From Pseudomonadota bacterium (GTDB lineage Bacteria; Desulfobacterota; Desulfobacteria; Desulfobacterales; Desulfolunaceae), in the NCBI GenBank assembly GCA_018818835.1, contig JAHIRD010000039.1, forward strand, positions 1 through 64,000: 64,000 nucleotides of DNA, in the 5' to 3' direction. Below are positions 9,075 through 18,241 of this stretch, piece by piece. A program made the translations under genes and the position numbers. The notes under the pieces are model-generated. The model had not been told where the DNA came from, searched no databases, and worked only from the letters and a program-made list of their open reading frames with translations. Position 1 is the stretch's first letter; each line of letters opens with the position of its first letter.

Positions 9075-9217
9075 CCGTTGCATCTTGCTATGAAAGCAAT
9101 GAAACCCTTACAAAGGGTGTGAGACAGGCCCTGACCCAGGGCAAAAACATTGATCGACATTCAGCCATGAAGGCTTGAAAGACGAAATTATTTCGTCTTG
9201 TCTTCGTGGCTTTTTTT
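9075..9217 (+). ncRNA. Structured 5' leader ending in an intrinsic terminator (possible attenuator/riboswitch)
   Basis: Three clean hairpins follow one another: TTGCT/AGCAA (9085-9099), ACCCTT/AAGGGT with loop ACA (9104-9118) and GCCCTG/CAGGGC with loop ACC (9128-9142). After a 20-base single-stranded stretch comes a terminator. Its outer stem is AGCCATGAAG/CTTCGTGGCT (9163-9172 with 9202-9211), its inner stem AAAGACGAAA/TTTCGTCTT (9178-9199), and it ends in a run of T. The terminator is 63 bases before the TonB start codon. It may simply end the upstream gene, but the ordered hairpins between a promoter-like site and the terminator fit a cis-regulatory RNA. I could not match it to a known riboswitch class. 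Confidence 0.4.
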
Positions 9218-9279
9218 GTCCCGATGACTGGTTTTCACACACTTTTTGTATGAAACGTTTTTGCTTTCAAGGAGATGAG

Positions 9280-11469
9280 ATGATCACCCGTATATTCCCA
9301 ACCCTGACCTGTAACGACGACCTCCTGAGACCCCGATTTTCTATCCTGTTCGTTTTGATTTTTGTGATTCTTTTCATTGGTCCGGTTTCTCCAACCTGGG
9401 CTGAACAGACTGATGCGGTTCATGACATCGGAGAAGTCCAGGTGAGGGCCCAGGGTGATCAAAAGGACATCCGTCTTTCACCGGTGGAAACGGTGATCCG
9501 GGTAGACGATATGAACAGGGCAGGAACCGTGCAAAATGTGACAGACCTTGTCCTGACATTGCCTATGTTTGACAACCGGGGGGCCTCGGATCTGGTCCCT
9601 GATGTGGACAGCCTCTATATGCGGGGATTTGACAGCACGCGGTTTTCAACGGCCATCGACGGCATGACCCTTCGTAAAACCGGAGGTCGAAAATCCAGTA
9701 ATATCGTGGATTACGGCTTGTTGCCGCCCTGGTTGTTCGGTGAGATTCAGGTGTTGCCGGGCCCCTATTCGGCGGTCTATCCAGCCAAGAGCATCGGCGG
9801 TGTCCTGAACCTGATCCCCAAAGCACCGGAACAAAGGGACTCACTGATACCCGAAACCCGGATTGATTTCAGCATCGAATCATACGGAACCGTGAATCAA
9901 AGCATCAGCACACGGGGAAGTGCAGGGCAGGTCACCTATGATTTTGGCTATCAGAACTACCGGACAGACGGTTACCTGAGACATACAAGCGCTGACATCG
10001 GCACCTTTTTTTCTCGCATCGGCTACCTTTTGCCTGCGGACGGCTTTGTCACCTTCAGCTTTTCCCATACAGATACAGACAAGGACACCACGGTCATCAA
10101 TGATCCTGACAACCCGGACTCAGGCTATGATCCGGGCTATCCTGTGGTTGCCGAAACAACCTTTTACGATTATCAGGAACCCACCTGGGATTCTACGGCG
10201 GACAGTTACCGTCTGATTTTCAAGCAGCCCTCATGGCTGGGCACCTGGTCAGCCCAGGCGTATTACAGTGAAGAAAGCCGGGATTACCATTACCTGACCT
10301 GGGTGAACACGAGTGACCATTCCCTGGGGAAAACCGATGCATCAGCCTTTGAAACCACCTGGACCCAGCAGGGCGGGAAGATTGAAGATGCCCTGAATCT
10401 GGGTCAAAATCACATTCTCACAATAGGCACGGATCTGGAACAGTGCTTTGACGACGGGACCCCGGACAAAGACAAGGAAAAACGGATCGAGGTCATGGGC
10501 GCTTATGTTCAGGATTCATGGGCCATTGTCCCGGGGCTGTCATTGAAAACCGGTCTGCGTTACGAGGATGTGGCCATCCGCATCAGCAATATCGCAAAAA
10601 GCGGCCATTATATCACCGGTAGAGGCGACTGGATCGACCGGGACTGGAACGAGGTTCTTCCCAAATCCTTTCTCACCTTTGAGTTGGACCACCTGTCCGA
10701 ATCCTTTCGGGACACCTCGATTTCAGCGGGTGTGAGCAAGGTGTGGCGTGCCCCGGATTACCATGGTGATTACAATCCCCATGGTCGGCCTGCCGGTGCA
10801 TGGATTGAGCCTGAACATGGCTACGGCTGTGATCTGGTGCTCACCCGGAGGCTCTTCTCGGACATTATTCTCAAACTGGATTACGGGTTCTATGAGATTA
10901 AAGATTATATTGCAACCAATTCGGCTTTTGCCCAGTACACACCCAGTGCCGCGAATCCTGTCACTCCGGGTCTGGAATACATGGATTACAAGGTCAACCT
11001 GGAAAAAGTAGTTCAACATTCCGTGGACATCCAGATGAACGGCCACCTTCTCGAGACGCTGTCCTTTTATCTGGGCTACGCCTTTTTGGACATGAGCAGC
11101 AAGGGCGGCGAACCTGCCGGAGAAATTGCCTGTGATCAGCGTGCCCGGCACCGGATCAATGGGGGATTGACGTATAGCCTGTTCTCCCGGACCAAGCTGA
11201 TTCTGGATTATACATTTCAGGATCATCAAATCATCGAGGTGTCCGAAGAGGTGGGGGACGATGTGTGGATGTTTACCCAGACGCCGATGGACAACTGGCA
11301 GACCGTGGATATGGCTGTTCAGCAGGTGCTGTTCGATCACCTTGGCCCCATAGGCAAGGGAACCGTCAAGGTCTATGTGAAGAACCTGTTCGATGAAACC
11401 TATGTGAACAGCTCGGGGTATCCTGCCACGGACAGGAGGTATGGGGCATCGTTGAACCTTATGTTTTGA
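9280..11469 (+). CDS. TonB-dependent outer-membrane receptor
   Basis: About 729 residues. I chose the ATG at 9280 because GGAG lies 5 bases upstream and the product then begins with a signal peptide (hydrophobic SILFVLIFVILFIGPVS, cut after TWA). The earlier TTG at 9175 lies inside a terminator hairpin. The mature N-terminus has a short IGEVQVRAQ segment, then a plug domain (NVTDLVLTLPMFDNRG, YMRGFDSTRF, IQVLPGPYSAVYP, IGGVLNLIPK). A 22-strand type barrel follows and ends in SLNLMF with the terminal phenylalanine. Such receptors import chelated metals, cobalamin or siderophores. The downstream binding-protein transporter and FmdE suggest a metal or metal-complex substrate (inference). Regulation may involve the leader at 9075-9217. 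Confidence 0.93.
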   Translation: MITRIFPTLTCNDDLLRPRFSILFVLIFVILFIGPVSPTWAEQTDAVHDIGEVQVRAQGDQKDIRLSPVETVIRVDDMNRAGTVQNVTDLVLTLPMFDNRGASDLVPDVDSLYMRGFDSTRFSTAIDGMTLRKTGGRKSSNIVDYGLLPPWLFGEIQVLPGPYSAVYPAKSIGGVLNLIPKAPEQRDSLIPETRIDFSIESYGTVNQSISTRGSAGQVTYDFGYQNYRTDGYLRHTSADIGTFFSRIGYLLPADGFVTFSFSHTDTDKDTTVINDPDNPDSGYDPGYPVVAETTFYDYQEPTWDSTADSYRLIFKQPSWLGTWSAQAYYSEESRDYHYLTWVNTSDHSLGKTDASAFETTWTQQGGKIEDALNLGQNHILTIGTDLEQCFDDGTPDKDKEKRIEVMGAYVQDSWAIVPGLSLKTGLRYEDVAIRISNIAKSGHYITGRGDWIDRDWNEVLPKSFLTFELDHLSESFRDTSISAGVSKVWRAPDYHGDYNPHGRPAGAWIEPEHGYGCDLVLTRRLFSDIILKLDYGFYEIKDYIATNSAFAQYTPSAANPVTPGLEYMDYKVNLEKVVQHSVDIQMNGHLLETLSFYLGYAFLDMSSKGGEPAGEIACDQRARHRINGGLTYSLFSRTKLILDYTFQDHQIIEVSEEVGDDVWMFTQTPMDNWQTVDMAVQQVLFDHLGPIGKGTVKVYVKNLFDETYVNSSGYPATDRRYGASLNLMF

Positions 11470-11483
11470 TGGCGGCAAATCTT

Positions 11484-11935
11484 TTGCCCTTCTTCGTGCT
11501 CTTCGTGTCCTTCAGTGAGCTTCGCGAACGGGTGGTGGATAAAAAAGAAAACAACGTTTCATTCCCAGGCAATGCCTGGGAATGAAACAAAAACGATTAA
11601 ATAGTTTAACCACCCGCTCCCTTTGGTCGCTCAAGAACACGAAGAGCACGAAGAAAAAATGCCTCCGGCGGCCAGCTTCCCCGCCTTCGCGGGGACAAGC
11701 TTAAAAAACTGGGCAAATGGGTTGGAAGTACGTCGCCAACCAACAGCTGGAGGATGCTCACAAATTTTTCTCACAGAGGCACAAAGATCATAAAGAGAAA
11801 CTTTATATTACCAATCTTTTTGATCTTCTCCGTGTTCTTTGTGCCTCCGTGAGAGAGAGGGGGCTTTTGGGTTGTGGCTTTGCCGCGCTGTGCTCGTCGT
11901 GTCCTTCAGTGAGCTACGCGAACGGGTGGTGAATA
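11484..11935 (+). repeat. Long array of dispersed palindromic intergenic repeats
   Basis: The 540 bases between the receptor and the methyltransferase are mostly repeat modules: cttcttcgtgctcttcgtg to cgaacgggtggtgg (11487-11540); a perfect gtttcattcccagg/cctgggaatgaaac hairpin (11553-11586); accacccgctccctttggtc with cacgaagagcacgaag (11608-11656); the cctccggcggccagcttccc module (11661-11710); and the cagaggcacaaagatcat / gtgcctccgtgagag pair ending in cgaacgggtggtg (11771-11930). The block nearly repeats the order seen at 2999-3602. Confidence 0.75.
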
Positions 11936-12012
11936 AAAAACAAATAAAGCGGGCAGATATAGATTAACACTTTTATATAGTTTTTAATTTCATAATAAAC
12001 GGAGGGATACCT

Positions 12013-12882
12013 ATGGATCTTTGCCCGAACAATCCAGAACGATGGGAACGTATTTGGGACTATGCCCAGGAACGATCACCGTTAAAAAAACGGCTGATTC
12101 GAAGCGAACAGGACCGCATCACACGGTGGGATCGCATGGCTGAGGATTTTGCACGGAGGACTGACTGCAGTTCGGCCAGTCAAGCCAGGGAAACAATCAT
12201 GGAAATGTTCAAAGCAGAAGGGGCTCTGAGGCCTGGAATCCGGATTCTTGATGTGGGTGGCGGACCAGGGAACTGGGCCATTCCTTTGTCCAAAACAGCG
12301 GGCCACGTCACTGTGGTTGAGCCGTCTTCCAAAATGGTCGAGATTCTGGATAAGCGCATTCAGGAAGAAAACATCCAGAATATCTCGGTTATTCAGCGTC
12401 GCTGGGAAGATGTGGATGTGGAGGCCGAAGGACTGAGCAGTCAGTACGATTTGGTGATCGCCGCCATGACACCGGGGGTCCATAACCGGACCACCTTAGA
12501 CACGCTGATCAAAGCCTCTCGGAAATTCTGCTACATGAGCAGTTTTTCCGGCCTGGGTCGACTGACCGGAGTCAAGGAGCTATGGGAGATCGTTTTCAAC
12601 GAAATTCTTGAAGAAAACCCCGGTGATATCATCTATCCCTTCAACCTGATTTATGCCATGGGCTACCACCCTAAACTGACCTTTTCATTCCGGGAAAAAG
12701 GTCAGGACATGAGCGAAGACGAAGCACAAACTTATTTATTAGAATTTTTCCTGGATTATACGGATGATTCTCAGGAAATTCGGGAAAAGGTCGACGCCTA
12801 TATAAAAACCCGGTCTGTAAACAACAGGTTCAGCACCCGTCGGGAAATCTGTCAGGGGCACATGCTCTGGAAGGTGGCCTGA
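12013..12882 (+). CDS. SAM-dependent methyltransferase (class I)
   Basis: 289 residues, with GGAGG 8 bases before the ATG. A Rossmann methyltransferase core is clear: motif I RILDVGGGPGNWAIPL near residue 78, then VTVVEPSSKMVEIL (acidic ribose-binding residue) and a YDLVIAAMTPGV motif. The C-terminal part (YPFNLIYAMGYHP and beyond) is substrate-binding and not diagnostic. No membrane segment or signal. It starts a compact run of genes in which each next gene overlaps or nearly touches the last, ending in FmdE, so it is probably cotranscribed with the transporter. Its substrate is unknown; it could modify the imported ligand or act on corrinoid or metal-ligand chemistry. Confidence 0.85.
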   Translation: MDLCPNNPERWERIWDYAQERSPLKKRLIRSEQDRITRWDRMAEDFARRTDCSSASQARETIMEMFKAEGALRPGIRILDVGGGPGNWAIPLSKTAGHVTVVEPSSKMVEILDKRIQEENIQNISVIQRRWEDVDVEAEGLSSQYDLVIAAMTPGVHNRTTLDTLIKASRKFCYMSSFSGLGRLTGVKELWEIVFNEILEENPGDIIYPFNLIYAMGYHPKLTFSFREKGQDMSEDEAQTYLLEFFLDYTDDSQEIREKVDAYIKTRSVNNRFSTRREICQGHMLWKVA

Positions 12883-12884
12883 CC

Positions 12885-14492
12885 ATGAAACCTGAATCCG
12901 GCCGGATACATATGACTTGTTTGGTTGGCCTGGTGGCTCTAATCCTGGGCTCCTGCACAGGCCCCCGGACCCCGGACCTGCCTGTCATGGAAAACGGTCG
13001 GGTGGAGGTTTTGAGAATGGAGGGTGGAGACTGGGGCTACCCCACGCCTTTTGCCCATTATCCCCGGGGACCGGGGGGGTTCAAAATGGCCCTGATATTC
13101 GACAGTCTGCTTGAACGGGATGAAACCGGCCTGATTCCCTGGCTGGCAGAATCCTGGGAGATTTCAGACATGGGGAAGACCTATGTGTTCACGATCCGAA
13201 AGGGTGTCATCTGGCATGACGGAAAACCTCTGACACCTGACGATGTTTGTTTTTCCTTTAACTACGCATCCAAACACGCTGCTACTTGGGCCACGGTGTT
13301 CGGCGTCATTGAGCAGGTGGAAACCCTTGGGGGCAATCGGGTCAGGGTCCGGGTGAACGAGAAAGGCGCGACTCTGCTCTATGCCCTGGGCACCTGCCGA
13401 ATCATACCGGCACATGTCTGGCGCGGTATTGAAAATCCAAGAACCTATCTGGCTCCGGAAGCACTGATCGGAACAGGCCCCTATCGACTCACCGATTACA
13501 GCCAAGAGCACGGGACCTATCGGTTTGAAGCGTTTGACCGGTTCTGGGGTCCACAACCACGGGTCCGGGTTTTGGAATACCGACCTGTGGGAGAACCGAT
13601 TCTGGCCTTTGAAAAAGGAGAGATCGATTTAACCTCCGTCCCACCGGATCTTGTGCCCCGTTACGCAGGCAACCCCGAATTCGCCTTGGTAAAAAGCCCG
13701 GCATTCTGGGGGTATCGCCTGGTGTTCAATATGGAAAAAAGCCCGCCTTTGAAAAACACCCGGGTCAGGCAAAGTATCTGCCTTGCCATTAATCGTGATG
13801 AACTGGTTGAAAAAATCGCACGGGGAGCTGCGGTGCCGGGTGAGGCCGGAATCCTGCCCCCCGGCCATGTGATGTATCATAAACCCAAAATCACCTATGA
13901 TTTTGATCCGGCCCAAGCTGTCCGCCTTCTTCAGGATCAGGGATTTCATGTTGCGGACGGTCAAGGTGAAATCACGGGTGCTCCGCTCCTTGATTTTCAT
14001 CTCCTTATAAGCACCCAGGAGGTCCGCATGGCTGAATTAATAAAAGAGCGCCTGGGCCAGGTGGGCATCATGGTTCACCTGATCAGTGTGGACGGAAAAA
14101 CAAGAGATGCACGGGTCAGGGACGGGGATTATCAGATGGCCATTATCGGTCATGGGGGCTGGGGTCAGGATGCGGATTATCTGTGGTCCAGGTTCAGGGA
14201 AAACCCCAGCTTGTCTCCATCAACATCGGGACGTTGCGGGTATCTTAACCCCGGACTCAACGTGCTCCTTGATAAACAGCATGTGGCACTGGATCCGGCC
14301 TTGCGCGCCAAACTGGTCGCAGATATCCAGGAGATTCTGGCAGAGGATCTTCCTGAACTGGCCCTTTTCTACACAGCTGATTACACGGTGTATCGTCCTG
14401 CTACCTATGATGGCTGGATGGCCATGTTTGATCACCATGCCCTGTCCCACAGCAAGTTGTCGTATCTGGACAGAAAGGATGGGGTTCATTGA
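12885..14492 (+). CDS. Extracellular solute-binding lipoprotein, family 5 (Opp/Dpp/Nik type)
   Basis: 535 residues, starting 2 bases after the methyltransferase stop. The N-terminus is a lipoprotein signal with lipobox LGSC (Cys24). The body has family-5 binding-protein marks: FDSLLERDETGLIPWLAESWEISDMG, TIRKGVIWHDGKPLTPDDVCFSF, LIGTGPYRLTDYS, RVRQSICLAINRDEL and a C-terminal DLPELALFYTADYTVYRP. Family members carry peptides, nickel chelates, opine metallophores or glycosides to the permease. The neighbours (TonB receptor, FmdE) favour a metal complex, but substrate cannot be read from sequence alone. Confidence 0.92.
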   Translation: MKPESGRIHMTCLVGLVALILGSCTGPRTPDLPVMENGRVEVLRMEGGDWGYPTPFAHYPRGPGGFKMALIFDSLLERDETGLIPWLAESWEISDMGKTYVFTIRKGVIWHDGKPLTPDDVCFSFNYASKHAATWATVFGVIEQVETLGGNRVRVRVNEKGATLLYALGTCRIIPAHVWRGIENPRTYLAPEALIGTGPYRLTDYSQEHGTYRFEAFDRFWGPQPRVRVLEYRPVGEPILAFEKGEIDLTSVPPDLVPRYAGNPEFALVKSPAFWGYRLVFNMEKSPPLKNTRVRQSICLAINRDELVEKIARGAAVPGEAGILPPGHVMYHKPKITYDFDPAQAVRLLQDQGFHVADGQGEITGAPLLDFHLLISTQEVRMAELIKERLGQVGIMVHLISVDGKTRDARVRDGDYQMAIIGHGGWGQDADYLWSRFRENPSLSPSTSGRCGYLNPGLNVLLDKQHVALDPALRAKLVADIQEILAEDLPELALFYTADYTVYRPATYDGWMAMFDHHALSHSKLSYLDRKDGVH

Positions 14493-15472
14493 AAAAATTG
14501 GGTCGCCTGACAGAATATGTCATCACGGTTCTGATTATTTTGAGCATCAATTTTTTTCTACCCCGGATGATGCCCGGTGATCCTTTTTTATTTTTATCCG
14601 GCGATCAAGGTGAGCAGATTTCTGCCTATTCCGATGAGCAGATTCGTCAATACAAAGCCTGTTACGGTCTGGACCAACCGATCTTCCGGAGTTACCTCTC
14701 CTATCTGGCAGACCTGTTCAGGGGGCGTCTCGGCCAAAGCCTCTACTTTAATGAAAGTGTGGGGCACATTGTGCTGAGACGTCTTCCCTGGACCGTATTT
14801 CTGGTGTGCGGGGCCATTTTGTTTTCCACTGTTTTGGGAACCGCCCTGGGATCCTTATCGGCTTTTTATCGAAATCGCCTTCTTGACAATGTTCTGTACG
14901 GATTTATGATGTTTTTTTCTGAAATTCCGGCCTTCCTGATAGGGCTTTTTTTCCTGTTCGTGTTTGCGGCCAGTCTGGGCCTTTTCCCCCTGTCCGGTGC
15001 CCTGACTTCATTTTCCCCAGACCGATCTGTTGTGCAGGTGCTGAAAGATATAATTCATCACGCGGTCTTACCCGTGGCAGCCTTGTCCCTGACCCGGCTG
15101 GGGGGCATGTACCTTCTGGTACGGAACATTATGATAAGCATTATACCCAAGGCATACATGAGAACAGCCAGGGCCAAAGGCCTTTCACGGTATAGAATCT
15201 TTATCCGGCATGGCCTTCGGAATGCCTTGCTGCCTTTGACTACACGCATATTCATGAGCTTGGGAACACTGGTGGGTGGGGCTGTTCTCGTTGAAAACGT
15301 GTTTGCCTATCCTGGTCTGGGTCTGATGATCAGCCAGGCCGTGATGGTCCATGATTACCCTCTGATCCAGGGAATTTTTCTGGTCATTACACTTCTGGTG
15401 CTTTCAGCCAATCTGATGTCAGAGGTCCTTTACCGTGTTCTTGATCCACGGGTAAAGGACGGGGAGGGGTAG
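14489..15472 (+). CDS. ABC transporter permease, DppB/NikB type
   Basis: 327 residues with six predicted membrane helices, starting from a TTG that overlaps the preceding stop (ATTGA), typical of translational coupling. Family marks are the N-terminal FFLPRMMPGDPFLFLSG, YGLDQPIFRSYLSYL, and the cytoplasmic coupling loop RTARAKGLSRYRIFIRHGLRNALLP (EAA motif) that docks the ATPase. It forms the inner-membrane channel with the next gene. Confidence 0.92.
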   Translation: MKKLGRLTEYVITVLIILSINFFLPRMMPGDPFLFLSGDQGEQISAYSDEQIRQYKACYGLDQPIFRSYLSYLADLFRGRLGQSLYFNESVGHIVLRRLPWTVFLVCGAILFSTVLGTALGSLSAFYRNRLLDNVLYGFMMFFSEIPAFLIGLFFLFVFAASLGLFPLSGALTSFSPDRSVVQVLKDIIHHAVLPVAALSLTRLGGMYLLVRNIMISIIPKAYMRTARAKGLSRYRIFIRHGLRNALLPLTTRIFMSLGTLVGGAVLVENVFAYPGLGLMISQAVMVHDYPLIQGIFLVITLLVLSANLMSEVLYRVLDPRVKDGEG

Positions 15473-15522
15473 TTGTTTTGATCCCAGGATCTGTCTGGCA
15501 GCATCTGGGCATGGCTTGAGTC

Positions 15523-16431
15523 ATGCGTTATACACTCCCAGGCAAGAACCTGGGTGCGAGAATGGAACAAATGAACAGATTTACTAAAAACTTACACTAT
15601 TTCTCTCCCACGGGAAAAGCAGGGCTGATTATTCTCAGTTTGTTTTTTCTGATGGCTGTATTTTCTGCTCGGCTGACGACCCATCCCCATGATGTCTCTT
15701 CAGGGAAGGCACTGATGCCACCTTGTTTCGACCATGTTCTGGGGACAGACGACATCGGTGTGGATCTCTGGTCCCAGTTGGTTTATGGGGCACGGATCAG
15801 CCTTCTGGTGGGTTTTCTGACGGCTGGAATATCCGGTTGTTTTGGTGCGCTGGTTGGAATGTTTGCCGGATACACGGGCGGGTGGATGGACCGTTTTTTT
15901 ATGAGGATAATCGACGGCATGATGGTACTGCCTGATCTGCCCGTAATGATCGTTCTGGCTGCTTTTTTCGGACCGGGTCTTGCCCAGGTCATTTTGGTTC
16001 TGAGTTTATTCTCCTGGGTGTTTACCGCACGGATTGTGCGTTCCCGTGTTCTTGTGATCAAACAAAAAGAGTATGTGATCTACGCCCGAATCAGTGGAGC
16101 CGGGCCTGTCTACCTGATGCGAAAGCACCTTTTCCCCGAGGTTCTTCCCCTGGTCTGGGTGAGCATGATCCGTCTTGCCGGAAAAGCCATCGTGGCAGAG
16201 GCAGGGCTGTCTTTTCTTGGGCTGGGTGATCCCACATCCCGGAGTTGGGGCCTGATCATTTACCATGCCACACGATTCCCGGGAATCTATTACACCCGGT
16301 TCTGGACCTGGTGGTTGCTTTATCCGTTTCTTGCCTTAAGTGGGATGGTCCTGGCACTGGCCTTTGTCTGCCGGGATCTGGAAACCCTGGCCGATCCACG
16401 CATGAACCAGAAGATCTCAGGAGGTGTATGA
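15523..16431 (+). CDS. ABC transporter permease, DppC/NikC type
   Basis: 302 residues with six membrane helices. Family marks are HVLGTDDIGVDLWSQLVYGARISL after the first helix and the EAA loop GAGPVYLMRKHLFPEVLPL, followed by EAGLSFLGLGDP. The ATG at 15523 has no strong ribosome-binding site; ATGs at 15562 or 15571, nearer the first conserved block, are possible starts. It pairs with the upstream DppB-type permease. Confidence 0.91.
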   Translation: MRYTLPGKNLGARMEQMNRFTKNLHYFSPTGKAGLIILSLFFLMAVFSARLTTHPHDVSSGKALMPPCFDHVLGTDDIGVDLWSQLVYGARISLLVGFLTAGISGCFGALVGMFAGYTGGWMDRFFMRIIDGMMVLPDLPVMIVLAAFFGPGLAQVILVLSLFSWVFTARIVRSRVLVIKQKEYVIYARISGAGPVYLMRKHLFPEVLPLVWVSMIRLAGKAIVAEAGLSFLGLGDPTSRSWGLIIYHATRFPGIYYTRFWTWWLLYPFLALSGMVLALAFVCRDLETLADPRMNQKISGGV

Positions 16432-16432
16432 T

Positions 16433-18241
16433 ATGCTGGAGTTGAACGACCTGTCCATTGTCTATCCTGAAAATCACGGACCACTGACCGCTGTGGATCA
16501 TGTGAGTCTCCGGCTTGAACGAGGGGGACGCCTGGGGATTATCGGTGAATCCGGCTGTGGCAAAAGTTCTCTGGCTTTGAGCCTCATGGGTCTGAATCGT
16601 AAGGCCCGGACCCACGGTACGATAGTGTACCAGGGCGTTCAATTGAATGGCCAGTCAGACAAAGCGTTTAAGGCTGTCCGTTGGAAGAAAATTGCCATGG
16701 TCTTCCAGAACGGTTCCGAGGTTCTGAATCCGGTCCTTAATGTGTTTGAACAGCTCGACGAAGTACTGAAAACCCACAGGCGTTTTTCCACCAAACAACG
16801 CCGTGAACTGGTTTTGACCTGGTTGGAACGGGTGGGCCTTGACAGGAACTGGGCCTTTGAATTCCCCCATCGCCTGTCCGGCGGCATGCGGCAGCGGGCT
16901 CTTTTGGCCATGGCCCTGTGCTGTGAGCCTGAACTGCTGATATTGGACGAGCCCACCTCGTCATTGGATGCACGCAGTCGTAGCGAGTTGATGGGCCTCA
17001 TCGACAGTATTCAGGCAGACCAAGGTTATTCCCTGATCCTGATTTCTCACCAATTATCAGTCATCGAAGCCATGACTACCGATTTGTTGACGCTGTATGC
17101 CGGACAGATGATGGAATATGGCCCCACACATACCCTGTTGCATCATCCCATGCACCCCTACACCCGGGGCCTGATCAATGCATCGCCGGATTATCAAATC
17201 TACAAGGAACTCTGGGGTATGCCCGGTGGCAACCATGAAACACCGGCGTCAAACGGCTGTCCTTTTGCGCCACGTTGTGTGCAAAAAGGCCCCCGCTGCA
17301 AAAACTCCCGTCCCCAGGTTCAGATCATTACTGACGGTCGGAGTCTGGCCTGCAATAAAGGCGGCATAGAAATCCTTTTGAAAGGGGAACATCTTCATAA
17401 ATCCTTCGCTCTGAAAAAGGGGACAGTCCAGGCATTATGCGATGTCAATGTTGAATTAAAAAGTGGAGAAATTCTCGCTGTTCTGGGGAAAACAGGTTCC
17501 GGGAAATCCACCCTGGCCCATGTTCTGTCTGGTCTTTACCCATCAGATCAGGGGAGACTCACGTTCTGGGAACCGGGTCTTGATTCACTATCCGCAACCC
17601 GGAAACGTGACGGGCTTCAGATTGTTTTCCAGGACCCTTATTCATCCACAAGCCACCGCATGACTGTTTTGGACACGGTCAAAGAGCCCCTGGATATTTT
17701 GGGTTGGGGAACGTCAGAATCACGGCGTGACGCAGCCCTTTCTGCCCTGGCTCAGGTTGAACTTCCCAATAAACCGGAGTTTTTAGAAAAACACGGCCAT
17801 GCCTTAAGCGGTGGCCAGCGCCAACGGCTTTCCCTGGCACGTGCCCTGACCATGAAGCCCCGGATCCTCATTGCCGATGAGATCACCTCCATGCTGGACC
17901 CCTCCAGCCGGGCCAATTTGTTGCGGACCCTCATGGGGCTCCAAAATGCCCAGGGCTTTTCCATGATTTTCATCACCCACGACCTGTTTTTAGCCCGAAA
18001 AGTGGCGGACCGGGTCATGGTCATGGACAGGGGCCGATGCATCGAACAGGGGTCGTCTGTCCGTGTGTTTCAGAATCCATTTCATCCCCGGACCCGGGAA
18101 CTGGTGGATACGATGCTTGGAAATGTCAAAAATGAACCTATGTTAGGGATGAAGCAAAACGTTTATAATCTCCTCAAGCCCCGGGAGGCTGAAACCTTTT
18201 TTCAAGTAAACCATAATAAAGAGCAAAGGAGAACACCATGA
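16433..18241 (+). CDS. Fused double ATPase of the Opp/Dpp/Nik-type transporter (DppD-DppF fusion)
   Basis: About 602 residues with two complete ABC cassettes. The first has GESGCGKSSL, LSGGMRQRALLAMALCCEPELLILDEPTSSLD and ISHQLSVIEA. It is followed by the family's cysteine-containing tail (CPFAPRCVQKGPRCKNSRP). The second has GKTGSGKSTL, LSGGQRQRLSLARALTMKP and ADEITSMLD in place of the usual DEP. The start at 16433 is chosen because AGGAGG lies 8 bases upstream, inside the end of the permease gene; a GTG at 16424 would overlap that site. Most relatives encode the two ATPases as separate genes, so the fusion is a small oddity. The end overlaps fmdE by 4 bases. Confidence 0.92.
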   Translation: MLELNDLSIVYPENHGPLTAVDHVSLRLERGGRLGIIGESGCGKSSLALSLMGLNRKARTHGTIVYQGVQLNGQSDKAFKAVRWKKIAMVFQNGSEVLNPVLNVFEQLDEVLKTHRRFSTKQRRELVLTWLERVGLDRNWAFEFPHRLSGGMRQRALLAMALCCEPELLILDEPTSSLDARSRSELMGLIDSIQADQGYSLILISHQLSVIEAMTTDLLTLYAGQMMEYGPTHTLLHHPMHPYTRGLINASPDYQIYKELWGMPGGNHETPASNGCPFAPRCVQKGPRCKNSRPQVQIITDGRSLACNKGGIEILLKGEHLHKSFALKKGTVQALCDVNVELKSGEILAVLGKTGSGKSTLAHVLSGLYPSDQGRLTFWEPGLDSLSATRKRDGLQIVFQDPYSSTSHRMTVLDTVKEPLDILGWGTSESRRDAALSALAQVELPNKPEFLEKHGHALSGGQRQRLSLARALTMKPRILIADEITSMLDPSSRANLLRTLMGLQNAQGFSMIFITHDLFLARKVADRVMVMDRGRCIEQGSSVRVFQNPFHPRTRELVDTMLGNVKNEPMLGMKQNVYNLLKPREAETFFQVNHNKEQRRTP

